From contig JAZOVZ010000041.1 in NCBI GenBank assembly GCA_045658965.1, positions 1-64,000 of the forward strand: 64,000 nucleotides of DNA. The letters are read 5' to 3'. A model generated the notes under the pieces. That model was given only the letters and a program-made list of their open reading frames with translations, was not told the DNA's origin and made no database searches. Made by a program: the position numbers and the translations under genes. Of the stretch, positions 15,590 through 24,445 are shown in pieces; within the stretch, counting starts at the first letter, position 1, and each line of letters starts with the position of its first letter. The stretch comes from SVQP01 sp045658965. Lineage in GTDB: Bacteria; Bacillota; Clostridia; Oscillospirales; CAG-272.

Positions 15590-17152
15590 ATGAAAAAACT
15601 GACATCTATGATGATCACCATTGCGATGGTGCTGGCGACGCTGTCGCTTGCATGCATGCCCGTATTTGCTGCAGAAGCTGTTGAGGGTGACTGGGTGACC
15701 TCTCGTGCGGGTGATGCATACGAGGAAGGCGTTACCGATTACACGCCGGCTTCCGGCTATCAGTACACGACCGAGGGCTTCCAGACTATCGCTCCGGATT
15801 TTACCAACTGCAATCCTTACGTGCAGGCACATACCAAAAATGCTTACAATCTGAAGGATCCTGATGCAGACGGCAAAGGCAACGCGCTTTCCGTGAAGTT
15901 TACCGTTACCGAGTTTGCTTACGGCGGCGAGTATGCCAACAAGGACGAGTGGATTGCTATCACGCTCAACAGCGATCCTATCGCAGCACAGGGCAATCCC
16001 GCGTACGGTTCCGGTCTTTGCATTCTGATCCGTGGTGCAGGCTCCGGCTCTGCTACAGGTCAGCCTCACTACGCTGATAAGGAAAACAATCTCTTCTCCC
16101 TGTTTGTTCAGGGTCAGATCTCTCCCGAGATCAATGAAAAAGGTCAAGAGGTTTATTCTTTCTCCATCAGACATGACGGTACCGAATACGTTATGAATCT
16201 GTGCGGTCTTGATTTTGTTGATCCTACCGGTGCATTGAACACAATCCTTGATGAGCAGTGTGCAAACGGTGCTTATCTCGGCATTACGCTGATGACCACC
16301 GAAGCTGAAACGCCCGCATCCTTTGTTATTAACGAATTCCAGGGTGCTGTTCCTTACGGTGAGGACAGCGCAGAGCCCGAAGCAAACGTTAAGAACTTTG
16401 CTGAAATCGCAGATTCTTCCACCGTTCCCGCAGGTCAGCCTGCAGTTAAGTGGGACGGCAAGATGGAGCAGTTTGATAAGATTACCGTTTCTCATGCCGA
16501 TTATACTGTGCAGGATAGCGGTGTTGTATCCTTGGTTGCTAACGGTAACATGCCTTATATTACCTTTATGCTCAAAAACGAGATCTCTTATGAAGCATCC
16601 GATTTCCCCATTCTTGCAGTTCTGACCAAGAATTGCTGGGCATCTTCCGGTAAGTTCTATTACATGTCCGGTAAAACGCTGGGTTGCGGTGCTGACAATG
16701 AGTTGGATTTCGTGATCGACGAGATCGAGCTTGGCGAAGGCTGGGGCTTATCCTTGTTGGATCTGACCGGTGACCCCGAATGGGAGGGCAGAATCAACGG
16801 TATTCGTTGCGACTTCCACGATGTCGATTATACTGATGAAGAGTTCGCTAAATTTGACGTTGCATATTTCGGTGCTTTCCGTTCCGAGGAAGACGCAAAG
16901 CAGTACGCCAACGACTATTTGATCGCGCTGCTTGGCAAGCTGCCCGAAACCGATCCTCCTACAACCGAGGAGCCCACCACCGAGCCTCCCGAGACCGAGG
17001 CTAAGACTGATGCTCCCGAGACCAACGTTGAAGGCACCGAGGCCCAGACCGAGGCTCCCGCAAAGAAGGGCTGCGGTGCAGTTGTTGCCGCTCCCGTGGT
17101 TGCTCTTGTTGCTATCGTTGGCGTTGCTTTCGTAGCAAAAAAGAAGGACTAA
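15590..17152 (+). CDS. secreted, C-terminally anchored surface protein B (paralogue of A)
   Basis: A 520-residue protein with signal peptide (residues 1-26, cleavage near FAAEA). Its domain order is the same as in A: WVTSR...-type N-terminal domain with a shared LCILIRG motif, a second domain with matching SYEASDFP and NCWA.SG segments, a TTEEPTTEPPETEAK linker and the KKGCG-TM-KKKD tail. The body is well diverged from A (by eye around half identical), but the tail is nearly identical at DNA level. Codon bias is moderate in the body and A-like in the tail. RBS AAAAAGGAG; own promoter and terminator. Confidence 0.85.
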   Translation: MKKLTSMMITIAMVLATLSLACMPVFAAEAVEGDWVTSRAGDAYEEGVTDYTPASGYQYTTEGFQTIAPDFTNCNPYVQAHTKNAYNLKDPDADGKGNALSVKFTVTEFAYGGEYANKDEWIAITLNSDPIAAQGNPAYGSGLCILIRGAGSGSATGQPHYADKENNLFSLFVQGQISPEINEKGQEVYSFSIRHDGTEYVMNLCGLDFVDPTGALNTILDEQCANGAYLGITLMTTEAETPASFVINEFQGAVPYGEDSAEPEANVKNFAEIADSSTVPAGQPAVKWDGKMEQFDKITVSHADYTVQDSGVVSLVANGNMPYITFMLKNEISYEASDFPILAVLTKNCWASSGKFYYMSGKTLGCGADNELDFVIDEIELGEGWGLSLLDLTGDPEWEGRINGIRCDFHDVDYTDEEFAKFDVAYFGAFRSEEDAKQYANDYLIALLGKLPETDPPTTEEPTTEPPETEAKTDAPETNVEGTEAQTEAPAKKGCGAVVAAPVVALVAIVGVAFVAKKKD

Positions 17153-17161
17153 TTCTTAACT
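16981..17161 (+). repeat. C-terminal tail module, copy 2
   Basis: Partner of 15181-15361 at an exact offset of 1800 bases. Identity continues through the stop codon into TAATTCTTAACT, then stops abruptly. Confidence 0.85.
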
Positions 17162-17186
17162 AAATAAATCTTTCATCCTATACACG

Positions 17187-17213
17187 GGGCTGCCGCTTGT
17201 CGGCAGCCCTTTT
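17187..17213 (+). terminator. Rho-independent terminator
   Basis: GGGCTGCCG (17187-17195), loop CTTGT, CGGCAGCCC (17201-17209), then TTTT. Confidence 0.88.
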
Positions 17214-17286
17214 GTATATAAAACTACTGATCGCAACAACACACGTTTTATTCGTCATGATTGGTACGCACATCGGTCTTTCAATA

Positions 17287-17315
17287 TTGACAAGAGAAGA
17301 ATTTTGTAGTATAAT
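17287..17315 (+). promoter_or_regulatory. sigma-A promoter of the large lipoprotein gene
   Basis: TTGACA (17287-17292), 17-base spacer, TATAAT (17310-17315). Confidence 0.85.
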
Positions 17316-17347
17316 ATTGACAGAGTAAACATGAAAGGATAATTCCG

Positions 17348-19399
17348 ATGAACAACAAACGCTTTTTAAGCTTTGTCTTGCTGGCTCTTTGCTTTATTAT
17401 GACTATGCAAATGGTAGCTTGCAACCAAAGCGGCACCAATCAAGAGCAGACTACTGATGCAGAGTCTGCAACAAAAGCTCCCGAAACCGAATCAGATACC
17501 GAGAACGAAACCGAGGGCACGACCCAGGACTCGTCCGAGGACACAACTGAGCCTCCTGCTCAGGACAAAATTGTTGCTTCCAAGCCTACGATCAATTTTG
17601 ACAAGACCGTACAGGTAACCGAAAACGGTAACGAGGCACATGTCACCACTGCTTCCAATCTTGCTTATGCGGCAACCGGTTACGGCAAGTATGCCGACGG
17701 TGCATTTACCATTAACGCAGGATATAAGGTCACCTTTGACGGCAGCTTTGCGGAAAAGTTTAACCGCATCACTCTTTGCTACGTGTCCGATGCACCGCTG
17801 AATTGTACCGTCACGTACACCTTGGACGGCAAAACGGTGAACGATCTCTTCTATCTGGAAGCAGGAAAGCAGACCTTCTGCGCACTCACGCTCGGATATC
17901 TTGAAGGCAAGCAGGCAAGCAGTCTGACATCCATTACGTTTGAAACCTGCGAGGAAAAGAACACCTCCTTTGTTCTGTGCGACGTGAAAACCGAGGTATA
18001 TGAGGTCTATGCAGACGACGTTTACTACGTTGAAAACGACTCCTACGTGCTGGGCGTTCGCCTTTCCTGGGGCGGTGGCGTTTGCTATATGAAGGACAAG
18101 AAAAACACGATCGGCGGTATCGAGAACCTGATCAACCAGGCTGATACAGGCAGACTTGTGCAGCAATCCTACTACGGCACTTATGCAAACGGCGAATATA
18201 AGGACGGCGATTACAACGGTGTCAGATGGCCCTACAACCCCGTACAGGGCGGCGACGTACACGGCAACCCCTCACGTATTATTGATATTGTAGTTGGAGA
18301 TAGCTCTCTGTATATCAAGGCGCAACCTCAGGACTGGGGACATAACGGCGATCTGACCATTAGTTATATGGAAAACGTATATATTCTGGATGACAACTAT
18401 ATTCGTGTTGACAACAGATTCGTTGATTTTTCCGGCTGGGAGCACAGATATGCAAACCAGGAGCTGCCCGCATTCTACACACTGAGCTACTTTGACGAAT
18501 TTTCCTATTATGCAGGCTCCAAGCCTTGGGAGGATCAGCCTCTGCATACACGTGACGACCTCAATTTCTGGGGCGATGCCGCATACCACGACGACTGCGT
18601 TTTTAAGATCCGCTACAGTAACACCGAAACTTGGTGCGCTTGGACAAACGGTATGAAGAACTACGGCATTGGCTTGTATGTTCCTAACACAGATATCTTC
18701 TTGGCAGGCAGACACGCATATAACGGCAGCAAGGATTCCTTGAACGGTGCTACCAACTACGTAGCCCCCTTGTGTACCATGAAGATCGTATCCTTTGAGC
18801 CCATTGAATACAGCTATATGATGACGACCGGTACGCTGGAACAGATCAGAAGCACGTTCAAGGCAAACAAGGACTTTGCTACCAACGAGTCCTTGCACAA
18901 GAACTACATCAGTGAGCGTATTGAGGACGAGGGCGTGGCTGTATCCCTGCAAGAAATAGTATTTTCCGATCTGCAGAATACTTTGAAGCTCAAGCCTACC
19001 AGCAATACCACTGTTGCGTTTGATGAGGCACAAAAGGCAGCCGCTTTGACTATCGCTGCAGCATCCGACCCTCACGTCACCATCGATTATACCAAATCCA
19101 GCCCTGTACTCAAGGCAGAGGACTATAAGAAGATTGTCATTACCTACATGATCCCCACAACGAACAGCCGTACTGCTTACACGGCAGAGCTGTTCTTGTC
19201 TACAGGCTCGTCCATGAATGCGGAAGGCGGCAAGTCTGTACGCACGCAGGTGGTTGCAGACGGTAAGTATCATACCGTGGAGATCAGCGTTGAGAACCTT
19301 TCGTTCTGGTCGGGCAATATCAATGCCATTCGCTTTGACTACTTTGACGCGTGCGCCGAGGGCGACGTGATCTACGTCCAATCGATCGAACTCAAATAA
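17348..19399 (+). CDS. large surface lipoprotein with C-terminal jelly-roll-like domain
   Basis: A 683-residue protein. The type II signal peptide ends in lipobox MVAC (Cys ~25). A Thr/Glu/Ser/Asp-rich linker follows (to about residue 75), comparable in composition to the TEAP linkers of the two preceding proteins. A beta-rich domain occupies ~80-225. The central region (~225-520) contains LSWGGGVCYMKD, GRLVQQSYYG and PYNPVQGGD. A C-terminal beta-sandwich (~530-683) resembles a carbohydrate-binding module. I do not recognise an assigned family. Location with GH78 and the anchored paralogues suggests glycan capture or processing at the cell surface (inference). Confidence 0.78.
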   Translation: MNNKRFLSFVLLALCFIMTMQMVACNQSGTNQEQTTDAESATKAPETESDTENETEGTTQDSSEDTTEPPAQDKIVASKPTINFDKTVQVTENGNEAHVTTASNLAYAATGYGKYADGAFTINAGYKVTFDGSFAEKFNRITLCYVSDAPLNCTVTYTLDGKTVNDLFYLEAGKQTFCALTLGYLEGKQASSLTSITFETCEEKNTSFVLCDVKTEVYEVYADDVYYVENDSYVLGVRLSWGGGVCYMKDKKNTIGGIENLINQADTGRLVQQSYYGTYANGEYKDGDYNGVRWPYNPVQGGDVHGNPSRIIDIVVGDSSLYIKAQPQDWGHNGDLTISYMENVYILDDNYIRVDNRFVDFSGWEHRYANQELPAFYTLSYFDEFSYYAGSKPWEDQPLHTRDDLNFWGDAAYHDDCVFKIRYSNTETWCAWTNGMKNYGIGLYVPNTDIFLAGRHAYNGSKDSLNGATNYVAPLCTMKIVSFEPIEYSYMMTTGTLEQIRSTFKANKDFATNESLHKNYISERIEDEGVAVSLQEIVFSDLQNTLKLKPTSNTTVAFDEAQKAAALTIAAASDPHVTIDYTKSSPVLKAEDYKKIVITYMIPTTNSRTAYTAELFLSTGSSMNAEGGKSVRTQVVADGKYHTVEISVENLSFWSGNINAIRFDYFDACAEGDVIYVQSIELK

Positions 19400-19408
19400 T
19401 TTCATATA

Positions 19409-19440
19409 AAAAGAGCTTCGCAGCAGCGAAGCTCTTTTTA
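19409..19440. terminator. bidirectional terminator between the lipoprotein gene and ruvB
   Basis: GAGCTTCGC (19413-19421), loop AGCA, GCGAAGCTC (19426-19434). An A-tract on the left and a T-tract on the right serve both convergent genes. Confidence 0.88.
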
Positions 19441-19450
19441 TAGTTTAAGC

Positions 19451-20524
19451 TCAGTCCTGATCAAACAGGGAAACTTGATTATTAACACCGTTTTTGTTCG
19501 GCGAAGCAGGCACGCGCAAGCCAAGGTGCTCATATGCAAGACGAGTAACACATCTGCCGCGCGGTGTGCGGGAAAGGAAACCGAGCTGCATCAGATAGGG
19601 CTCGTAAACGTCCTCAATGGTCACTGCCTCTTCGCCAATCGTAGCTGCCAGTGTGTCAAGTCCGACGGGGCCGCCGTCGTAGAACTTGATGATGGCTTCC
19701 ATCATTCTGCGGTCGGTATTGTCAAGTCCCAACTCGTCAATCTCTAACTTGTTGAGCGCATATCCTGCGATCTCGGAATCAATGGTGTCCTTACCTTGTA
19801 CCATAGCAAAATCGCGTACGCGCTTGAGCAGACGGTTTGCAATACGGGGAGTGCCTCTGGAGCGCGAAGCGATCTCGTAAGAGCCGTCCTCGGTAATGGC
19901 AATGCCGAGAATCCCTGCGCTGCGGCGAACGATCTGTGCAAGCTCCTCAGGGGTGTAAAGCTCCAGCTTAAGCAGTACGCCAAAGCGATCGCGCAGAGGA
20001 GTGGTGAGCTGACCGGCACGCGTGGTAGCACCGATCAGTGTGAATCTCGGCAGATCGATGCGAATACTTCTCGCAGCGGGTCCCTTACCAATGATAATAT
20101 CGAGCGCGAAATCTTCCATTGCGGGATAAAGAATCTCCTCGACCGATCTGGAAAGGCGATGGATCTCATCAATAAAAAGAACGTCGCCTTCGTTCAAATT
20201 TGTCAAAAGCGCGGCAAGATCGCCTTGCTTTTCGATAGCAGGACCGGAGGTAATACGGATATTTACACCGAGCTCGTTGGCAATGATATTGGAAAGTGTG
20301 GTCTTACCAAGTCCGGGAGGGCCGTAAAGCAACACGTGATCCAAAGACTCGCCGCGCATTTTTGCGGCTTCAATGTATACCTTGAGATTTTCTTTCGCCT
20401 TGTCCTGACCAACGTAGTCGTTTAAGGTTTTGGGACGCAGGGAAGCGTCAATATCGGAATCCTCGGGGGAATAGCCTGTAGAAACGATGCGGTTCTCAAA
20501 GTCAAATTCTTGTTCTTCCATCAT
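19451..20524 (-). CDS. ruvB: Holliday junction branch migration ATPase RuvB
   Basis: Hexameric AAA+ motor that drives branch migration of Holliday junctions with RuvA. Walker A GPPGLGKT is at residues 68-75, Walker B LFIDEIHRL follows, sensor 1 is in IGATTRAG, and the arginine-finger/sensor 2 region is RGTPRIANRLL. A winged-helix DNA-binding C-terminal domain includes GFLSRTPRGR. Length 357 is within the family range. The start ATG-ATG follows TAAGGAGGATGCGCAT. It lies 13 bases after ruvA on the same strand. Confidence 0.97.
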   Translation of the reverse strand: MMEEQEFDFENRIVSTGYSPEDSDIDASLRPKTLNDYVGQDKAKENLKVYIEAAKMRGESLDHVLLYGPPGLGKTTLSNIIANELGVNIRITSGPAIEKQGDLAALLTNLNEGDVLFIDEIHRLSRSVEEILYPAMEDFALDIIIGKGPAARSIRIDLPRFTLIGATTRAGQLTTPLRDRFGVLLKLELYTPEELAQIVRRSAGILGIAITEDGSYEIASRSRGTPRIANRLLKRVRDFAMVQGKDTIDSEIAGYALNKLEIDELGLDNTDRRMMEAIIKFYDGGPVGLDTLAATIGEEAVTIEDVYEPYLMQLGFLSRTPRGRCVTRLAYEHLGLRVPASPNKNGVNNQVSLFDQD

Positions 20525-20537
20525 ATGCGCATCCTCC

Positions 20538-21149
20538 TTACATCAGCTTTTTGAGTGCCTGACGAATGATCTCTTCCAGCGTCATCTGCTCGGTAGGCAT
20601 AGATTTGAGCACGTTTGTAGCCTCAGCTCTCTGATAACCGAGAACCATCAAAGCATCCAAAGCCTCACTAAGCTTGCCGCGCGCAGGAGCACCGGATTTT
20701 GCGGTAGTACCGATCTCGGGAGCAGTGTTGAATTCACCGCCGTGTTCCTTGATCAGCTTGTCCTTGAGCTCCAGCACGATTCTTGCAGCGGTCTTGGGGC
20801 CAATACCGCTTGCTTTGGAAATTGCCTTGGTATCCTCTGTGCACACAGCCAGAGCAAATTTTTCGGGCGTCAGAAGCGAAAGAATAGACATGGCAGCCTT
20901 GGGACCAACGCCTGAAACTGTAATCAACATCTGGAAAGAGGAAAGCTCAGTTTCATCGTAGAAGCCAAATAACTCAATACCGTCTTCACGCACGGCAAGA
21001 TAGTTGTAAAGCTTTGCGGGATTGCCGGCAAGCGGAAGCTTATCGTAAGTATTCTGGCTGACGGTCATGCGATATCCAACGCCGCCTGCGTCAATGACGG
21101 CAAACCCCATGCTCTTATATGCAAGTGTGCCGCTGATATAGTAGAACAT
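20538..21149 (-). CDS. ruvA: Holliday junction DNA helicase subunit RuvA
   Basis: Tetrameric protein that binds the four-way junction and loads RuvB. The N-terminal OB fold has GVGYRMTVS and the acidic-pin-type loop YLAVREDGIELFGF. Two helix-hairpin-helix motifs follow (VSGVGPKAA and ASGIGPKTA), then a variable linker (~145-155) and the C-terminal RuvB-binding three-helix domain. 203 residues is typical. RBS AAGGAG. A GC-rich hairpin separates it from the upstream YfhO gene. Confidence 0.97.
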   Translation of the reverse strand: MFYYISGTLAYKSMGFAVIDAGGVGYRMTVSQNTYDKLPLAGNPAKLYNYLAVREDGIELFGFYDETELSSFQMLITVSGVGPKAAMSILSLLTPEKFALAVCTEDTKAISKASGIGPKTAARIVLELKDKLIKEHGGEFNTAPEIGTTAKSGAPARGKLSEALDALMVLGYQRAEATNVLKSMPTEQMTLEEIIRQALKKLM

Positions 21150-21165
21150 ATAATCTCCTTAAAGT

Positions 21166-21188
21166 CCACGGGGGCAATGCCCCCGTGG
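21166..21188 (-). terminator. GC-rich hairpin between the YfhO gene and ruvA
   Basis: A perfect 10-bp stem (CCACGGGGGC with GCCCCCGTGG) has a three-base loop. The sequence following on the minus strand is only ACTTT, so termination may be partial and ruvAB could be read through from upstream. Confidence 0.6.
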
Positions 21189-21193
21189 TGATT

Positions 21194-24010
21194 TTATTGA
21201 ATGGAATGATCGGAAGAGGATTTTGAATCTTGATTTACAGCTTGAATTTGCTCATCCTGCTCCGGCGTGGGCTCGGGAATACCGAAGAATTCACCATAAC
21301 CGCGGATGCGGCGCAGCTTCTTTTCAAAAAAGATCAGCAGGAAGAACGCAGCAGTTGAAACGATAGATACAGCCACGCCGAGCACAAGCTCCTTGGGGCA
21401 ATATCTCATTTCAATCTCATGCTCGCCGGGCTCTTCAATATAGTAGCCGACCAATGCATTTGCGAGCTCAACGGTTTCTACCTTCTTACCGTCAACAGTT
21501 ACCTGCCAACCCTTATCAAAGGGAATGGTTGTGGTAATAAGCTGATTGGTGTTGGTGGTTGTAATAGTGCCGGGCAGATAGTCCTCGCGATATTTATCGG
21601 GATCGATCTGCACGTTGCCTTGCTGTAATCTTGTAATAGCTTCGGTAAATACTTCCATATCAAGGGAGTAGATAAAGGGCTTTTGCAGGTTTTGCTTGAT
21701 ATAGAAATTGTCGTAATCGTTTTTGATCGTCAGCTTGAGTTCAAGATCACTCTTGTTGAAATCACCGATCGAAACGATTCTCCAGGTGTTATTATCACCC
21801 CATTTACCAACGGATTTTCCGTTAGCTGTCATGTTGACCTGTCTGGAGTATACGGTGGGGAAATAAACGAACAGTTCAGTGTTCTTAGGCACCATATATT
21901 CAAACGTGATAGTACCGCCGTCACCCTTATAAAGGTCATGACTTGCAGCAGCGCTCTTGGTTACGTCCTTGGTGGTCATGGAAAGCTGCGTGGAGGGAAC
22001 AAAGATCTGCAGCGTCTCCTCCTCGCCAAGCATCATGGAGATCATGGCGTTCATGAGCTCAAAGGGGTTCTCGTAATCGTCCAGCTGGAATTCTGCAAAG
22101 TCGTTATCAACGGCATATGCGATGCTCATGTGATAGGGATTCTTATAAACGACGTAGGTGTCGTTGTCGTAATCGTCACTATCGTACAGCGGTTCACCGT
22201 AATACTTATCATAGTCCTTATCGGTCATGATATATTTGATGCCAAGCAGGGAGTCGCTGACGGGCGTTTCGCCTTGATACTGCGACCAGTGAGATTTAGA
22301 AGAGTAACCCATCATACGCAGGAAATAGATGGTATCCGCATTCAGAGTTGAGGTGGAGTTGGAAAGACCGCGTATCTGCAGAGCCATATTATCGTTGAGC
22401 TTGCGATGGTAGGTCTTTTCCATACGGTAGAACGACGTGTCGTTCTCCTGTACGTGATTGATGATCGGTCTGACCGTATCAAGATAATCGTTGTAGTAAG
22501 AATACTTGGTAAAGGTAACGTCCTTGTCAAGATCGTTCAGATCCCAAAGTCCGCTGATATACATTTCTCCGCAAATGAAGAATACGAGCAAGCAGGAGAT
22601 CAACTCCTTATTTTTCACGCGGGGCAGCAAGCAAATCAATAACGTATAAACGATCAGACAACCAACAGTCAACCAGACAGTCTGGAAATCGTGTACGTCG
22701 ATATATTCGTTAAAGTCTTCCTTGATCATAGGTGCGAATTCCTGCAGGACGATAACTGCAAGACCGATGATAGCTGCAATACCGATCATAGGCTTGCGGC
22801 TGACGGTACGCATATTGGCAAATGCACGGTATGCCATAACGATCAAGAAGAAGCAGAGCATGAAGCTGTAACGGTTATTGAGCCAGTTGGGCTTCTGGAA
22901 GCCGTGCCAGATCAGATCGATCGTGCTGGTTGCAAAGCTGAAAACGAAAATCGTGATCAGGATCGCATAAGCAACCTTTTCACCGGACTTGAACTTCTTG
23001 TTGAAGAAGAACATGGGCACAAGCAGCAGCGTCAGCACGCCGCAGTAAACGAAGGGAAGACCGGCAGGACGTACAGTATCGTACGAGGAGGGCAGGAACT
23101 TGTAGAACAGCTCAAGGAAATTGAAGCGGGACGCGAATGCCCAGCTGGGATCCGAGAAATCAGTTTTACCGAACGTCAGGGAATAATACGCGGTAAATAC
23201 GATAAATGCAGAAATACCGATTGCAATCATGGAATAGAATGCAATGCGGAAGAAGGAACGCATGCCGTGGTATTTTTCGGAATAGGGATTATTTGCGTGC
23301 TTAAAGCCCCACAGATAAGCAAAGAAGTAGATTGCAACGGCAATGCACACCATATAACCGATATAATAGTTACTTACGAGTGTCAAAGTCAGGAATACGA
23401 CAAAGACCTTGTACTTTCCGTACTTGATAAGCTGCTCAACACCGAGCATCACAAGCGGGAACCAGATCACCGCGTCGATCCACATGGTGTTGTTTTGCTG
23501 CGTGATGCAGTAGGACATCAGCGCGTACATCACAGAAAATGCGATAATTCCGATACGGTTTATGCGCTTTTCGGATTGGTGCAGATAGATTGCCATGGTA
23601 AGAGCACACATACCGGCTTTGACCATAAACATAAACAAAAGTGCTTCGCACATTCTGTCTTCCGGGAACAAGCAAACAAGATATGAGAACGGAGAAGCTA
23701 TATAGTACTCGTAGATACCCATAAACTCGCCGCCAAGAGCACGTGAGAAGGAATATATGATGCTGGTATCACCGTTGACTACGAAGTTTCTCAGCGCTTC
23801 GAAAAAGTAGACGTACTGACCGTTCAAATCCAATACCAGCACGCAACCGTTTCCAAACGGATATAAACCGCGTGCAAGGTACATTAAATATACCAGCACA
23901 GCAGGGATGAGTGCTGCAATCAGAATATACCAATATTCCGAAAATACGTTTTTACATTTTGTCTTGCATTTCAACAGTCCGTTTTTTGCAATTCCTGGAT
24001 TGAAATTCAT
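21194..24010 (-). CDS. YfhO-family polytopic membrane protein (GT-C type)
   Basis: A 938-residue membrane protein. After a short cytoplasmic start, a first helix precedes the YfhO signature region with DLNGQYVYFFEALR and SFSRALGGEF. A dozen or so hydrophobic helices run to about residue 480. A large extracytoplasmic domain (~490-870) follows, then a last helix near 880-900 and an acidic tail. In Bacillus, YfhO is linked to lipoteichoic acid glycosylation, and the GT-C fold suggests transfer of sugar from a lipid carrier on the outer face. The substrate here is unknown. Its ATG overlaps the preceding DUF951 stop by 4 bases. Confidence 0.85.
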   Translation of the reverse strand: MNFNPGIAKNGLLKCKTKCKNVFSEYWYILIAALIPAVLVYLMYLARGLYPFGNGCVLVLDLNGQYVYFFEALRNFVVNGDTSIIYSFSRALGGEFMGIYEYYIASPFSYLVCLFPEDRMCEALLFMFMVKAGMCALTMAIYLHQSEKRINRIGIIAFSVMYALMSYCITQQNNTMWIDAVIWFPLVMLGVEQLIKYGKYKVFVVFLTLTLVSNYYIGYMVCIAVAIYFFAYLWGFKHANNPYSEKYHGMRSFFRIAFYSMIAIGISAFIVFTAYYSLTFGKTDFSDPSWAFASRFNFLELFYKFLPSSYDTVRPAGLPFVYCGVLTLLLVPMFFFNKKFKSGEKVAYAILITIFVFSFATSTIDLIWHGFQKPNWLNNRYSFMLCFFLIVMAYRAFANMRTVSRKPMIGIAAIIGLAVIVLQEFAPMIKEDFNEYIDVHDFQTVWLTVGCLIVYTLLICLLPRVKNKELISCLLVFFICGEMYISGLWDLNDLDKDVTFTKYSYYNDYLDTVRPIINHVQENDTSFYRMEKTYHRKLNDNMALQIRGLSNSTSTLNADTIYFLRMMGYSSKSHWSQYQGETPVSDSLLGIKYIMTDKDYDKYYGEPLYDSDDYDNDTYVVYKNPYHMSIAYAVDNDFAEFQLDDYENPFELMNAMISMMLGEEETLQIFVPSTQLSMTTKDVTKSAAASHDLYKGDGGTITFEYMVPKNTELFVYFPTVYSRQVNMTANGKSVGKWGDNNTWRIVSIGDFNKSDLELKLTIKNDYDNFYIKQNLQKPFIYSLDMEVFTEAITRLQQGNVQIDPDKYREDYLPGTITTTNTNQLITTTIPFDKGWQVTVDGKKVETVELANALVGYYIEEPGEHEIEMRYCPKELVLGVAVSIVSTAAFFLLIFFEKKLRRIRGYGEFFGIPEPTPEQDEQIQAVNQDSKSSSDHSIQ

Positions 24011-24231
24011 GCGTTCGGTTCCTTTCGTTCATAAGGCTCGACAGCTGAGCCGGTAATGGTTTTAATTGCCTTTTCAAGCTTGATGCGGTCCACGTTCATA
24101 TCTCGTCCGCAGCCTTTACATACAATACGTATCTGACTGCCTACGCGCATGACCGTAAAATCCGCACAACCGCATGGGTGCGGCTTTTTGAGATGCAGAA
24201 CGTCACCTGTCTGGATTTTAATAATGTTCAT
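24007..24231 (-). CDS. DUF951 small zinc-ribbon-like protein
   Basis: A 74-residue protein matching DUF951: GDVLHLKKPHPCG near residue 9, a second CxxC in IVCKGCGR, and basic residues after it. The four cysteine-type ligands (PCGC and CKGC) suggest a bound metal. Function is not established. GGAG lies 7 bases before the ATG. It overlaps the YfhO gene by ATGA, so the two are translationally coupled. Confidence 0.85.
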   Translation of the reverse strand: MNIIKIQTGDVLHLKKPHPCGCADFTVMRVGSQIRIVCKGCGRDMNVDRIKLEKAIKTITGSAVEPYERKEPNA

Positions 24232-24373
24232 GTGTTATCTCCGTATATCCGCACGCTCGTGCAAGGTTTTTGGGCACTAGATGATAATCTATCCTATTAT
24301 ACCATAAAAAGTGTGATTTGTAAACGATTATTCGGATATTATTATAAAAAAAATAAAAATTAATAAATAATGT

Positions 24374-24402
24374 TTGACACGCGCGAGAAAAGATGTTATA
24401 AT
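24374..24402 (+). promoter_or_regulatory. sigma-A promoter of ruvC
   Basis: A perfect TTGACA (24374-24379), 17-base spacer, TATAAT (24397-24402). It is divergent from the DUF951-YfhO unit. The rest of the 214-base gap is AT-rich with no gene. Confidence 0.88.
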
Positions 24403-24445
24403 TTAGAGTGAATTATTGTGGAGATTTATTGCCGAAGGAGGATTT

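Noticed and set aside
22691..23686. 331-codon open frame opposite the YfhO gene, and similar long frames opposite clpE, polC, ecfA1 and the lipoprotein at 17348
   Set aside because: All mirror the codon pattern of the real gene on the other strand and show His/Cys-rich, non-protein-like composition.
24232..24373. Riboswitch or T-box in the AT-rich region upstream of ruvC
   Set aside because: No conserved core motifs and no terminator/antiterminator pair visible.
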